Notes under the pieces: generated by a model
What the model was told of the DNA's origin: nothing
Seen by the model: only the letters and a program-made list of their open reading frames with translations
The model's database searches: none
DNA from: Micromonospora alfalfae
GTDB lineage: Bacteria; Actinomycetota; Actinomycetes; Mycobacteriales; Micromonosporaceae
Reading direction: 5' to 3'
DNA: 64,000 nt
Assembly (NCBI RefSeq): GCF_022230925.1
Contig: NZ_JAKKFH010000030.1
Location: 16,762 to 80,761 of the forward strand
Translations under genes and position numbers: made by a program
Part shown: piece after piece, positions 24,455 through 33,591 of the stretch
Layout of the letters: each line of letters starts with the position of its first letter
Position numbering within the stretch: position 1 is the first letter of the stretch

Positions 24455-26052
24455 CGCCCGCCCGCCTTCACCTCGTCACCGACCACCCGGAAGCCACCGA
24501 CGCACCACCGGCCAGCGGCGGGCCGCTGTGGGATGTTCCAGTGCCCTTGACCGGGCCGTCCACCGCGCCGCCGCCGTTCCCGGTCGACGTGTTCCCCGGC
24601 TGGTTGGGCGACATGGTGACCGGTGTTGCCCGCTTCACGCAGACCGATCCGGCGATGGCCGGCACCCTCGCCGTAGCCGTGCTCTCCGCGTGCGCGGGCG
24701 GCCGGATGGAGGTAGAGCCGGTCGGCGGGTGGCGCGAGCCGGTGAACGTGTTCGCCGCCGTCATCGCCGGCCCCGGCGAACGCAAGAGCCCGGTTCACCG
24801 GGCCATGACCGCGCCGCTGTTCGCCGCACAGTCGACGTTGGGTGAGGCGATGCGACCTCGGATCGCCGAGGCTGCCGCGCTGCGGGACATCGCCGACCGG
24901 CACGCCGAACAGGCCAAAACCCAAGCGGCCAAGGCCAGCGACCCGGGCAAGCGCGACGAGGCCGCCGCCGAGGCCGTCGCGGCTGCGATCGCGGCCGAGG
25001 CGATCATCGTTCCCGTCCTACCCCGCCTGATCGTCGACGACGCCACCCCGGAAGCCCTCATCGGTTTGATGGCTGCCAACGGCGGGCGGATGGCGATCAT
25101 CAGCGATGAGGGCGGGATCTTTGACACCCTCGCTGGTCGGTACTCCGGTGCCCCGAACCTTGACCCCTACCTGAAAGGCCATGCGGGGCAGCCGATGAGC
25201 AACGAACGGCAGACCCGCGAGGGTGCCTCGGTCGACAAGCCCGCGCTGACCGTGTGCGTGATGGCGCAACCGACCGTGCTGCGCAAGTTCGGCGGGAACG
25301 CCGACCTCGCCGGGCGTGGCCTGCCGGCCCGGTTCCTGTTCGCCCTGCCCCGGTCCCTGGCCGGTTATCGACTGGTGGATACCGAACCGGTGCCGGAGCA
25401 GGTGACGGCCGGCTACCGGCACCGGGTGCACGACCTGGCCGCCACCCTCGCCGAGTGGGAAGACCCCGCCGTCGTCACCCTCACCCCCGAGGCGGGGCGG
25501 GTGCGGCTGGCCGCCGCTCAGGAGGTGGAGGCTCAGCTACGCCCCGGCGGGACGCTGCACGACATGCGGGAGTGGGGCAACAAGCTCTCCGGCGCGACGC
25601 TGCGGCTGGCCGGGTTGCTGCACGTTGCCCACCACCCCGCCGACGCGTGGCGACGCCCCATCGACGCCGACCGGATGACCGACGCCGTGCGGCTGGCCGA
25701 GTTCTTCGCCGCGCACTACCGGGCCGCCCTCACCACCATCGGCAGCGACGCCGCGATGGAGAACACCCGGTACGTGCTCGGGGTGCTCACCACCAAGGGC
25801 ATGGCCACCTTCACCCGCCGGGAACTGCACCGCCGCGTGTCCCGCCGGCTGCCGAAGTCCGATGAGGTGTCGGCGGTGCTCGCCGAGCTGGCCGCCCTCG
25901 GGTGGGTCCGCTCCGGCGCGGATGGTCGCTACGAGCTGCACCCGCGCGCCGTGGCCGAGGTGCCCGAAAGCGTTGACACGTTGACAACCGCCCCCGATGC
26001 CGACGTTTCCGCAGCTCAGACCACCCACGAAGGTGTCAACGGGGTGCGTTGA
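24451..26052 (+). CDS. DUF3987-family (YfjI-like) replication helicase-like protein
   Basis: 533 residues from ATG 24451. A DUF3987 domain spans about 35-400: FPVDVFPGWLGDMVTGVARF, a P-loop-like AVIAGPGERKSPVHRAM, RLIVDDATPEALIGLMAANG and AIISDEGGIFDTLAGRYSG (Walker B-like). The C-terminal 80 residues form a winged helix (FTRRELHRRVSRRLPKSDEV). Proteins of this family accompany Prim-Pol genes in phages and AICEs and probably unwind or load at the element origin. The gene's 3' end and the following 150 bases hold the GTTGACA array. Confidence 0.78.
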   Translation: MTPARLHLVTDHPEATDAPPASGGPLWDVPVPLTGPSTAPPPFPVDVFPGWLGDMVTGVARFTQTDPAMAGTLAVAVLSACAGGRMEVEPVGGWREPVNVFAAVIAGPGERKSPVHRAMTAPLFAAQSTLGEAMRPRIAEAAALRDIADRHAEQAKTQAAKASDPGKRDEAAAEAVAAAIAAEAIIVPVLPRLIVDDATPEALIGLMAANGGRMAIISDEGGIFDTLAGRYSGAPNLDPYLKGHAGQPMSNERQTREGASVDKPALTVCVMAQPTVLRKFGGNADLAGRGLPARFLFALPRSLAGYRLVDTEPVPEQVTAGYRHRVHDLAATLAEWEDPAVVTLTPEAGRVRLAAAQEVEAQLRPGGTLHDMREWGNKLSGATLRLAGLLHVAHHPADAWRRPIDADRMTDAVRLAEFFAAHYRAALTTIGSDAAMENTRYVLGVLTTKGMATFTRRELHRRVSRRLPKSDEVSAVLAELAALGWVRSGADGRYELHPRAVAEVPESVDTLTTAPDADVSAAQTTHEGVNGVR

Positions 26053-26198
26053 CAGCCGTTGACAGGCGTTGACAATCCGTCGCCGGTCGACCCGGTGTCA
26101 ACGGGTGTCAACGCCTGTCAACGGGGGGCGTTGACACCCCCGACACCCACCTCACCTGCGGAAACGTGCCCGGGTCGGCCGATTGTCAACGTGTCAAC
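25972..26198. repeat. GTTGACA iteron array, probable element replication origin
   Basis: Twelve copies of GTTGACA or its complement: forward at 25972, 25980, 26048, 26058, 26068 and 26130; reverse at 26034, 26096, 26106, 26116, 26184 and 26192 (start positions). The centre is three forward copies at exact 10-base steps facing three reverse copies at exact 10-base steps around 26085. It sits directly after the Prim-Pol/DUF3987 operon and before xis. Iterons in phase with the helix are typical of replication origins; binding by a regulator is the alternative. The rest of 26199-26410 shows nothing further. Confidence 0.75.
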
Positions 26199-26410
26199 GC
26201 CTCCCGGCCCGCACCCGCGCCGCCGCCCAGCGACCGGCACCGGAAAACGGCCCGCTGAGAGCCACACAGACGGTTTGGCCCTATGCCTTACCCCGACCCT
26301 ACCCAGGTCTTGCCCCCACGACGCTCTCAGCGAGCCGCCCTGCGCCCTTCTGCCGAACCGCCACTCTGATCCCTCCACAAGCGACCAACGTCGACCGAAA
26401 GGCCCTCACC

Positions 26411-26680
26411 GTGCGACTCGTGACGCAGAGTCCCGCTCCGGATAGGCGCGCCACTCCGGAAGCGGACGGCACCATCCGGCTTTCACCCAAGCTGTTCATG
26501 TCCACCGAGGAACTTGCCGAGCTGCTAGACGTCGACCCGTCGACCATCCGGCGTTGGCGTACCGTTCCACCCTTGCAGGGTCCGCCGTTCATTCAGATTT
26601 CCGACCGCGTGGTGAAGTACGCGACGGCCGATGTGGAACGGTGGCTTTCTGCCCGCCGGGTCCACCCGAGGGCAGCCTGA
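26411..26680 (+). CDS. xis: excisionase / MerR-like helix-turn-helix protein
   Basis: 89 residues from GTG 26411, preceded by GAAAGG. The winged-helix motif FMSTEELAELLDVDPSTIRR followed by WRTVPPLQGPPFIQISDRVV and DVERWLSARR is the standard AICE excisionase layout. Its TGA overlaps the integrase ATG by one base, so both are made together. It should bend DNA at the attachment arms to favour excision. Confidence 0.85.
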   Translation: MRLVTQSPAPDRRATPEADGTIRLSPKLFMSTEELAELLDVDPSTIRRWRTVPPLQGPPFIQISDRVVKYATADVERWLSARRVHPRAA

Positions 26681-27882
26681 TGACCCCTCCGCAGCAACCG
26701 CCGATCGGCGTACAGCCCGCTTCCGACGTGGAGATGCGAGCAGGTCGGGAGCGCCCCTACCGGGCGCGGGTCCGGTGGGTCGACCCAACGACCAAGCGCC
26801 GCCTGTCCAAGTCAACGTCGGTGGCGACACCGGAAGAGGCGCAAGCGTGGATCGACGCAATGGTCAGCGCGGCGCAAGGAGGCGTCGACCCGCTCGCGGC
26901 AACGAAGCGACTGGCCGAATACGGCGAGAGCGTGATGACGCTGGCGCTGCGCGGCCTGGAGCGGAAGACGCTAGACCCATATCTTGCCGGCTGGCGTAAG
27001 CGGGTGGTGCCGGCCCTCGGACACATTCCGATTCGCATGATTACCAACGGTGCGGTAGATCGGGCCGTCCATGGGTGGATCGCCGACGAGTGCAGCCGAT
27101 CGACGGTCAAGAACAGCCTTGCCGTGCTGGTCCGAGTAATGCAACAGGCCGTACGGGACGGCATCATTGCGCGAAACCCTGCTCAGGTCACCGGGTGGCA
27201 GCGCGAATACCAGCGGGCAGAAGACGAGTTGGACAACCCGCGCACTCTGGCTCTGCCCCACTGGGAAGCCCTGACACGGCTCGCCGCCGCACTGGTCGAA
27301 CGGTCCACCAACGGGTTTCCCGGTTGGGGCGACGTGACGATTTTCGCCGCATGCACGGCCGCGCGGATCGGCGAGGTTTCCGGCGTCCGCGCCGAGGACA
27401 TCGACCGGGAAACGTGGATGTGGACCGTCCGCCGGCAGACCACACCCGGCCCCGGTGGCCTAATCGACAAAGGCACCAAGGGAAAGCGCGCCCGCATGGT
27501 GCCGCTGATCGAAGAGGTGCGGCCGATCGTCGCTCGCCGCCTGGACTCGGCCGCCGAGCCGCACTCTCGACTGTTTACCGGGCCGCGTGGCGGACGGATC
27601 AGCACTGCCGTGCTGCGGGACGCGACCCATTGGGATGAGGTGGTGGCAACGCTCGGCTACGAACACTTACGCCGGCACGATCTGCGGCACACGGGGTTGA
27701 CATGGATGGCGGATGCAGGCGTGCCGGTGCACGTCCTACGAAAGATTGCTGGGCACGGATCTCTCACGACGACCCAGCGATACCTTCACCCGGACCGGCA
27801 ATCAATCACGGACGCGGGCGCGGCTCTAAGCGCTCATATCGCCCATAACCAGAAATCTGTAGTGCAGCTCCGAGCGGTGTAG
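26680..27882 (+). CDS. int: tyrosine site-specific integrase
   Basis: 400 residues from ATG 26680. An N-terminal arm-binding domain (RARVRWVDPTTKRRLSKSTS, about 25-60), a SAM-like core-binding domain (about 90-180) and a catalytic domain with the tyrosine recombinase residues: Arg in ACTAARIGEVSG, Lys in GTKGKRARMVPL, His-x-x-Arg in LRRHDLRHTGL, His in IAGHGSLTT and the nucleophile Tyr in TTQRYLHP. It directs recombination between the element and the tRNA-Pro 3' end; attR lies 1.2 kb downstream. Confidence 0.95.
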   Translation: MTPPQQPPIGVQPASDVEMRAGRERPYRARVRWVDPTTKRRLSKSTSVATPEEAQAWIDAMVSAAQGGVDPLAATKRLAEYGESVMTLALRGLERKTLDPYLAGWRKRVVPALGHIPIRMITNGAVDRAVHGWIADECSRSTVKNSLAVLVRVMQQAVRDGIIARNPAQVTGWQREYQRAEDELDNPRTLALPHWEALTRLAAALVERSTNGFPGWGDVTIFAACTAARIGEVSGVRAEDIDRETWMWTVRRQTTPGPGGLIDKGTKGKRARMVPLIEEVRPIVARRLDSAAEPHSRLFTGPRGGRISTAVLRDATHWDEVVATLGYEHLRRHDLRHTGLTWMADAGVPVHVLRKIAGHGSLTTTQRYLHPDRQSITDAGAALSAHIAHNQKSVVQLRAV

Positions 27883-27984
27883 CGAATGCGACGCCCGCCA
27901 TAGTCCTTGGGACAGGCGGGCGTCACTTTCGCCCATTACCTGACGCTGCCGTTCGCAGGAACGGCGGATGCTCTGATTCCCCGA

Positions 27985-28947
27985 TTAGCTGCCGTCGCCT
28001 GCCCTCTGTTTTAGCTGAACCTCATCCGGAGGCATCTCCTTGGAGGCAACCTGCGGAGCCGGCTCCTCGGCATCAGCGCGCATGGGAGGGTCCACTACCT
28101 CCATAGGCAAAAACTGTTCTTCAACCTGAGGCGGTTGTGCAGGATCTCCGGCGGCGGAGGGCTCAACGGCTTCGACCGGATCGTGCAAAGTGTTCTGAGC
28201 CGGGTCACTTACACCAAGGCGCTGTGCCAACACTTCATGCTTGGACTCCCATTTTTCGTACTCCTGCCGTCGCTTCTCGTCTTTCGCTGCACCATCTCGC
28301 ACATAGATTCGCAGGCCTCCGTGGATGTCTTCCTGCCACTTTTTAAGTGTCTTCTGAATCTCGCGCAGCGCTTTTGCCGAATCATGCGCTCCGTACGTGA
28401 CCGTCCACCTTCGACCCTTGAACATCGACCAATCGAGCGTCGACTGAGACTTATACGTCTCCTTGCCTTGTGAATCCTTATAGCACACGAGCACATCATG
28501 GCAATCCGGCAGGTCGGTCTGTCCACGCGATTGAGAGAAGTCCCAGACCGTCCGCCACTCTTGCCCGGGCGCCAAGATCGGAAGCTTATCGAAGACCCAG
28601 ACGTCTTCCACGCCTCCTGCGTCGCCGCCGCTCCTCTGAAGTGGCGGAGTTGACCGGAATTCAATGTCGTAGGCAGCGGTCGTCCCGAAGTTGCGAATTA
28701 CGAGGTCGACGATGGCGGGACTCACCTCAGCTGGTTCCATGAACGCCACCACGTAAGGCTGGGCCTGCTCCTTGCGCAACCTCCGCGCCTCACGGGCCTG
28801 CCCCAAGGCGATAAAGGCGGCGATGGTAGCCACGAGGAGAGTGGCCACAGCGGCGGCAGCTGACCAGTTACCGGCGTTCCAGTCGTGAAGTGTGTCCCAC
28901 AACCACCAGTCCCGTACGGACGCCCAGAGCCTTGCGAGAGGTTCCAT
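27985..28947 (-). CDS. membrane-anchored cargo protein, unknown
   Basis: 320 residues from ATG 28947. One N-terminal helix (WSAAAAVATLLVATIAAFIA, about 28-48) precedes a basic stretch, then a beta-sandwich-like domain (VDLVIRNFGTTAAYDIEFRS, LPILAPGQEWRTVWDF; about 75-190) and a long charged, Pro/Glu-rich tail. It is the only gene between the integrase and attR and points the other way, a usual place for cargo. Codons are less GC-rich than those of int. It may be a phage-exclusion or surface protein; no known family is claimed. Confidence 0.5.
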   Translation of the reverse strand: MEPLARLWASVRDWWLWDTLHDWNAGNWSAAAAVATLLVATIAAFIALGQAREARRLRKEQAQPYVVAFMEPAEVSPAIVDLVIRNFGTTAAYDIEFRSTPPLQRSGGDAGGVEDVWVFDKLPILAPGQEWRTVWDFSQSRGQTDLPDCHDVLVCYKDSQGKETYKSQSTLDWSMFKGRRWTVTYGAHDSAKALREIQKTLKKWQEDIHGGLRIYVRDGAAKDEKRRQEYEKWESKHEVLAQRLGVSDPAQNTLHDPVEAVEPSAAGDPAQPPQVEEQFLPMEVVDPPMRADAEEPAPQVASKEMPPDEVQLKQRAGDGS

Positions 28948-29010
28948 GTGAGATTCACTCCACGCTCGTCGAGGCAGCTCGCCAGCGTTGCCTCAGGCGG
29001 ATTGCCGAGA

Positions 29011-29029
29011 ATGGTCCCCAAGTGGTCCC
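29011..29029 (+). promoter_or_regulatory. paired TGGTCCC motifs, right-end integrase arm-site candidate
   Basis: ATGGTCCC at 29011-29018 and GTGGTCCC at 29022-29029, period 11, mirror the pair near attL in sequence, spacing and distance from the core (88 bases here). Candidate Int/Xis arm sites. Confidence 0.55.
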
Positions 29030-29065
29030 CGCGAAGGGAGACGGGTACTTCCTCCGGCAGCGAGC

Positions 29066-29111
29066 GATCCCCGCTCTGAACAGGAGGACTTCCCTGTTCA
29101 GAGCGGGGATC
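29066..29111 (-). terminator. perfect 19-bp hairpin downstream of tRNA-Pro
   Basis: GATCCCCGCTCTGAACAGG (29066-29084) and its exact complement (29093-29111) enclose an eight-base loop, five bases beyond the attR core in the direction of tRNA transcription. It lies inside the element, so the element supplies a replacement terminator for the tRNA it interrupts. Confidence 0.75.
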
Positions 29112-29116
29112 TTCCT

Positions 29117-29191
<75 letters not shown>

Positions 29192-29401
29192 CCCCCGCGT
29201 GGTTTCCCCCGCGGCAGCCGGTACAGCTTAGCGCAGCAGCTCCGAGTCGTCCGCACAGGCCCCACCGGCGTCGCGAGGCAGCCGAACCAACCCACAAGGA
29301 GCCACCACACACCCTCTAGAGCGTCCTAGGAGGGTGGGGTTGAAAGAAATGCCGGATGGGCGGGGACCACCCATCCGGCAAATCGAGCGAACTGGACCGG
29401 G

Positions 29402-30808
29402 TCAGCCGTGCGCCTTGCCTCGGCCGCCGGGGCCGAGCTTCTTGCGCGGGCGGACCGAGATCTCGATCGGGCTGCCCTCGTACCCGAATTCCTCGCGGAG
29501 CTTGCGCTCGACGAAGCGCTGGTAGCCGGCGTCGAGCGGGCCGGTGGTGAAGAGCACGAACCGTGGCGGTGCCACACCGGCCTGCGTCGCGAACAGGATC
29601 CGCGGCGCCCGCCCACCACGCACCGGGTGCGGGGTGGCCTGCACCAGCGCGGTCAGCCACTGGTTGAGGTGTGCGGTCGGCACCCGGGTTTCCCAGCTGG
29701 CCAGCGCCTTGTTCAGGGCCGGGGCCAGCTTGTCCACGGCACGGCCGGTCATCGCCGACAGGTTCAGCCGGATCGCCCAGGGGATGCGGCGCAGCTCCCG
29801 GTCGATTTCCTTGTCCAGGTAGTACCGGCGGTCGGCGTCGACGAGGTCCCACTTGTTGAACGCGATGACCAGCGCCCGGCCCGACTCGGTCACCATCGAC
29901 AGGATCCGCTGGTCCTGCTCGCTGATCGGCTCGCTGGAGTCCAGCAGCACCACTGCCACCTCGGCGGCCTCGATCGCGCCGGCGGTGCGCAGGCTGGCGT
30001 AGTACTCGGTGCCGCTGGCCTTGCCGACCCGCTTGCGCAGCCCAGCCGTGTCGACCAGCTGCCAGGTCTGACCACCGATCTCGACCAGGCTGTCCACCGG
30101 GTCCACAGTGGTGCCCGCCACCGAGTCGACGACCGCCCGCTCCTCACCGGAGAACCGGTTGAGCAGGCTGGACTTGCCGACGTTCGGCCGCCCGACCAGC
30201 GCCACCCGGCGCGGTCCACGCGGGCGGTTCTCCACGATCGCCGGTGCTTCCGGCAGCGCGGCGAGGATGGCGTCCAGCAGGTCGCCGGAGCCGCGTCCGT
30301 GCAGCGCGGACACCGGGAACGGCTCACCGAGACCGAGCGACCACAGCGAGGTGGCCTCCATCTCGATGGAGTTGTTGTCGGCCTTGTTGGCCACCAGGAT
30401 CACCGGCTTGGCGCTGCGCCGCAGCATCTTCACCGCTGCCTCGTCGACGTCGGTGGAGCCCACCATCGCGTCGACAACGAAGAGCACCACGTCGGCGGTG
30501 ACGACCGCCGTCTCGGCCTGCGCCGCGATGGCCGCGGCCCGGTCCTTGGCGTCCGGTTCCCAACCGCCGGTGTCCACCACTGTGAACGCCCGGCCGTTCC
30601 ACTGCGCGTCGTACGGCACCCGGTCACGGGTCACGCCGGGGACGTCCTCGACGACCGCCTGCCGGCGGCCGATGATCCGGTTGACAAGCGTCGACTTGCC
30701 CACGTTGGGGCGGCCGACCACGGCCACCACCGGCTGCGGGCCGCTCGGTTCCTCGAGGACGACCTCGGGCTCACGCAGCTCGACCCACCCGCCGCCATCG
30801 CTACTCAT
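29402..30808 (-). CDS. der: ribosome-associated GTPase Der (EngA)
   Basis: 468 residues with two tandem G domains, unique to Der: GRPNVGKS at 32-39 with NKAD near 141, and GRPNVGKS at 206-213 with NKWD near 325, followed by the KH-like C-terminal domain (RFVLFTTGPLDAGYQRFVER). Needed for 50S subunit maturation. ATG 30808 overlaps the cmk stop (ATGA), giving the conserved actinobacterial cmk-der pair. Confidence 0.97.
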   Translation of the reverse strand: MSSDGGGWVELREPEVVLEEPSGPQPVVAVVGRPNVGKSTLVNRIIGRRQAVVEDVPGVTRDRVPYDAQWNGRAFTVVDTGGWEPDAKDRAAAIAAQAETAVVTADVVLFVVDAMVGSTDVDEAAVKMLRRSAKPVILVANKADNNSIEMEATSLWSLGLGEPFPVSALHGRGSGDLLDAILAALPEAPAIVENRPRGPRRVALVGRPNVGKSSLLNRFSGEERAVVDSVAGTTVDPVDSLVEIGGQTWQLVDTAGLRKRVGKASGTEYYASLRTAGAIEAAEVAVVLLDSSEPISEQDQRILSMVTESGRALVIAFNKWDLVDADRRYYLDKEIDRELRRIPWAIRLNLSAMTGRAVDKLAPALNKALASWETRVPTAHLNQWLTALVQATPHPVRGGRAPRILFATQAGVAPPRFVLFTTGPLDAGYQRFVERKLREEFGYEGSPIEISVRPRKKLGPGGRGKAHG

Positions 30809-31539
30809 GCCGCTCCTCCGCTTCGCTCCGGACCGTCATGAGACGCAACAGCACGGCTCATCGCCACGCCCCGCTCGGTGAGCAGCTCACGCATCCGCGC
30901 CACGACCTCGTCGATGCCCAGCTCGGTGGTGTCCAGCACCACCGCGTCGGGCGCCTGGGCCAGCGGGTTGACCTTGCGGGTCGAGTCGAGACGGTCCCGC
31001 CGGGCCAGATCGGCGGCAGTGGCCGCCACGTCGGCGGCGTCCTCGGCGCTGCGCCGGGCGGCACGGGCCGCCTCGGAGGCGGTCAGGAAGACCTTCAGGT
31101 CGGCGTCCGGCGCCACCACCGAGCCGATGTCACGACCCTCGACCACCATCCGACCAGCGTTGGCGATCATCTCGCGCTGCCTGGTGACGAGCAGCTCACG
31201 GACAGCCGGCACGGCGGCGACGGCGGAAACCGCGCCGGTCACCTCGGTGCCACGGATGTCCGCGTCCACGCCCACACCGTCGACTGTCACGGCGTACCCC
31301 TGCGGGTGGGTGCCGATGCGCAGGTTGACCTCGCCGGCGACCTTTGCCACCGACGCGGCGTCGGTGAGATCCACGCCGGAGCGCAGCACGGCCCACGTGA
31401 TCGCCCGGTACATCGCCCCGGTGTCCAGGTAGCGCGCACCGATGCTCGCGGCGAGCCGCCGCGACACGGTGGACTTACCCGAACCGGACGGCCCGTCCAC
31501 AGCGACCACACATCGCCCGGCCCGTACGTTTTCCTCCAC
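30805..31539 (-). CDS. cmk: cytidylate kinase
   Basis: 244 residues. P-loop VDGPSGSGKSTVSRRLA (14-30), the CMP-binding RYLDTGAMYRAITWA, and RDIGSVVAPDADLKVFLTAS followed by the lid arginines (RAARRSAED) and RDRLDSTR. Phosphorylates CMP and dCMP to the diphosphates. It is transcribed after rluB, about 195 bases downstream, and overlaps der by four bases. Confidence 0.96.
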   Translation of the reverse strand: MEENVRAGRCVVAVDGPSGSGKSTVSRRLAASIGARYLDTGAMYRAITWAVLRSGVDLTDAASVAKVAGEVNLRIGTHPQGYAVTVDGVGVDADIRGTEVTGAVSAVAAVPAVRELLVTRQREMIANAGRMVVEGRDIGSVVAPDADLKVFLTASEAARAARRSAEDAADVAATAADLARRDRLDSTRKVNPLAQAPDAVVLDTTELGIDEVVARMRELLTERGVAMSRAVASHDGPERSGGAA

Positions 31540-31733
31540 CGTGTCCTCCTCAGCCCGTACCTCACGGATCGCCCGGTGAGCTGGCGCCGCAAGCGGTTGT
31601 CAATCGTCATCAATCATGCCCGGGTCCATTGGCGGACCCGCGCGCGACGCCGCCGGAGGCGACCCACGCCACCCGGCGGCCGCGTCCCGGCCATCGGTGG
31701 AGCCTACCGGCTGCCGTACCCCGAACTCGGGGG

Positions 31734-32504
31734 TCAGTCACCCACCGCGTTGAACAGGGCGGCGACCTCGGCGTTCGTCAACCGCCGGATCCGTCCGGTC
31801 CGCAGTTCACCCAGCCGGATAGGACCGATCGAGGTACGCACCAGCCGGGTAACCGGGTGTCCGACCTCCTCCATCAGCCGTCGGACGATGTGCTTGCGGC
31901 CCTCGTGCAGGCTCAGCTCCACCTGGGCGCTTTTACCCAGAGTGTCCACCACCTTGAACGAGTCGACCTTCACCGGCCCGTCCTCCAGCTCGACGCCGGC
32001 CAACAGCCGCTTGCTCAGGTTGCGCGGGATCGGCCCGACCACCTCGGCGAGATAGGTCTTCAGCACCTCGTACGAGGGGTGCATGAGCTTGTGCGCGAGG
32101 GTGCCGTCGTTGGTGAGCAGCAGCAGGCCCTCACTGTCCGCGTCGAGCCGCCCCACGTGGTAGACCCGCTGCTCCACCCGGTTGCCGATGAACTCGGCCA
32201 GCTCGTTGCGCCCCTTGTCGTCCGCCATGGAGGTAACCACCCCGCGCGGCTTGTTCATCGCCACGTAGACCAGGCGAATGTCGACCTGGAGGCGCTCCCC
32301 GTCCACATGGATCACGGAGGTGGCCGGGTCGACCTTGTCGCCGAGCTTGGCGACCCGCCCGTCCACGGTGACCCGGCGACGGAAGATCAGATCCTCGCAG
32401 GCACGCCGGGAGCCCACGCCGGCGGCGGCGAGCACCTTCTGCAGGCGCTCAGCCCCCTCGTAGACGGGCGCGTCGGGTTTGGGGGAACGGTTATCGGGTC
32501 GCAT
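31734..32504 (-). CDS. rluB: 23S rRNA pseudouridine synthase, RluB type
   Basis: 256 residues from ATG 32504; the start lies 14 bases inside the end of scpB. An N-terminal S4 RNA-binding domain (RLQKVLAAAGVGSRRACEDL) precedes the RsuA-type synthase domain with the catalytic Asp in VGRLDADSEGLLLLTNDG and the conserved EGRKHIVRRLMEEVGHPVTR. Isomerises a uridine in helix 89 of 23S rRNA in relatives. Translationally coupled to scpB, the usual order in actinobacteria. Confidence 0.93.
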   Translation of the reverse strand: MRPDNRSPKPDAPVYEGAERLQKVLAAAGVGSRRACEDLIFRRRVTVDGRVAKLGDKVDPATSVIHVDGERLQVDIRLVYVAMNKPRGVVTSMADDKGRNELAEFIGNRVEQRVYHVGRLDADSEGLLLLTNDGTLAHKLMHPSYEVLKTYLAEVVGPIPRNLSKRLLAGVELEDGPVKVDSFKVVDTLGKSAQVELSLHEGRKHIVRRLMEEVGHPVTRLVRTSIGPIRLGELRTGRIRRLTNAEVAALFNAVGD

Positions 32505-33591
32505 CAGCAAGCTCTTCTACGTCGTCGGGCAGGAAGGGTGCGAGGGGCGGCAGCTCGTCGACGGTGTTCAGCCCGAGCTTCTCCAGGAACAACGTGGTGG
32601 TCCGGTAGAGGAACGCCCCGCTGTCCGTTTCGGTGCCGCACTCCTCGATGAGGCCACGGGTGACCAGCGTACGGATGACCCCGTCGCAGTTCACACCCCG
32701 GATGGCTGAGATTCGCGAACGGGTCACCGGCTGCTTGTACGCAACCACGGCGAGCGTCTCCAGCGCCGCCTGGGTCAGCCGCACGGACTGCCCGTCCAAC
32801 ACGAACCGCTCAACGTACGTAGCGTATTCCGGCCGGGTGTACAGCCGCCACCCGCCGGCCGCCCGGCGCAGCTCGAACCCGTGCCCGGCCGCCGTGTAAC
32901 CGGCGGCGATCTCGTCGAGCATCGGCCCGACCCGCTCGGCGGGCTGCTCCAGCACCTGGGCCAGCACCAGCTCGCTGACCGGCTCGTCGACGACCAGCAG
33001 GATCGCCTCCAACGCGCCGCGCAGCTCCGGGTCGGACAGCTCGGGCGCGGGCTCCGCCGCGACGGTCGCCCGCCGCCGCCCCGCCAGCTGCCGCCGGGGT
33101 ACGCCCCCAGCGCCACCCGGCTCCCCCACCGTGCCGTCGGTCACCGCACCGAGGCCCGGTCCCGCAGGGCCCACCTCGTCCGCAGCCGCCTCAACGCGAT
33201 CTGGCTCACCCGGGCCCGCCTCGTCCGAGGCCACCTCAAGGGGATCGGGCCCACCCGCGGTCACCTCGACAGGGCCTGGTCCACCCGGGCCCGCGTCGTC
33301 TGGGCCCGGCCCATCCGGGTCAACCTGCGCAAAACCCGACGCGACCATGTCCGGCTCGGCGGAATCGGCGGCGGCGTCGATTTCCGGTCGGCGCGCCGCC
33401 GCTTCAGGCAGTGCCTCGGCCGACGCGGCCCGATCGGTGGTCGGCTCGGCCAACTCCTCGGTGTCGGGTGCTGCGGCTGAGTCGTCCGGCTCCGTGGGGG
33501 TGTCGGCGGCGGGCGGGCGGGGGCGGTCCCACGGGGGGACCCAGGCGGCGGCCTGATCGGCCAGCGAGTCCCGACGTTGCTCGTCACTCAT
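32491..33591 (-). CDS. scpB: segregation and condensation protein B with long acidic N-terminal extension
   Basis: 366 residues from ATG 33591, eight bases upstream of the scpA stop. Residues about 185-350 are the ScpB double winged helix: LRGALEAILLVVDEPVSELV, RLTQAALETLAVVAYKQPVT and RSRISAIRGVNCDGVIRTLV. The first 180 residues are low-complexity (Asp, Glu, Pro, Gly, Ala), about twice the usual total length. ScpB dimers bind ScpA and the Smc ATPase to organise the chromosome. The in-frame extension to 33735 is rejected because it overlaps scpA and reads as Arg/Leu/Gly noise. Confidence 0.94.
   Translation of the reverse strand: MSDEQRRDSLADQAAAWVPPWDRPRPPAADTPTEPDDSAAAPDTEELAEPTTDRAASAEALPEAAARRPEIDAAADSAEPDMVASGFAQVDPDGPGPDDAGPGGPGPVEVTAGGPDPLEVASDEAGPGEPDRVEAAADEVGPAGPGLGAVTDGTVGEPGGAGGVPRRQLAGRRRATVAAEPAPELSDPELRGALEAILLVVDEPVSELVLAQVLEQPAERVGPMLDEIAAGYTAAGHGFELRRAAGGWRLYTRPEYATYVERFVLDGQSVRLTQAALETLAVVAYKQPVTRSRISAIRGVNCDGVIRTLVTRGLIEECGTETDSGAFLYRTTTLFLEKLGLNTVDELPPLAPFLPDDVEELADATR

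Noticed and set aside
25972..26136. Multiple TTGACA -35 promoter boxes
   Set aside because: Twelve copies in phased, symmetric order without -10 partners fit iterons, not promoters.
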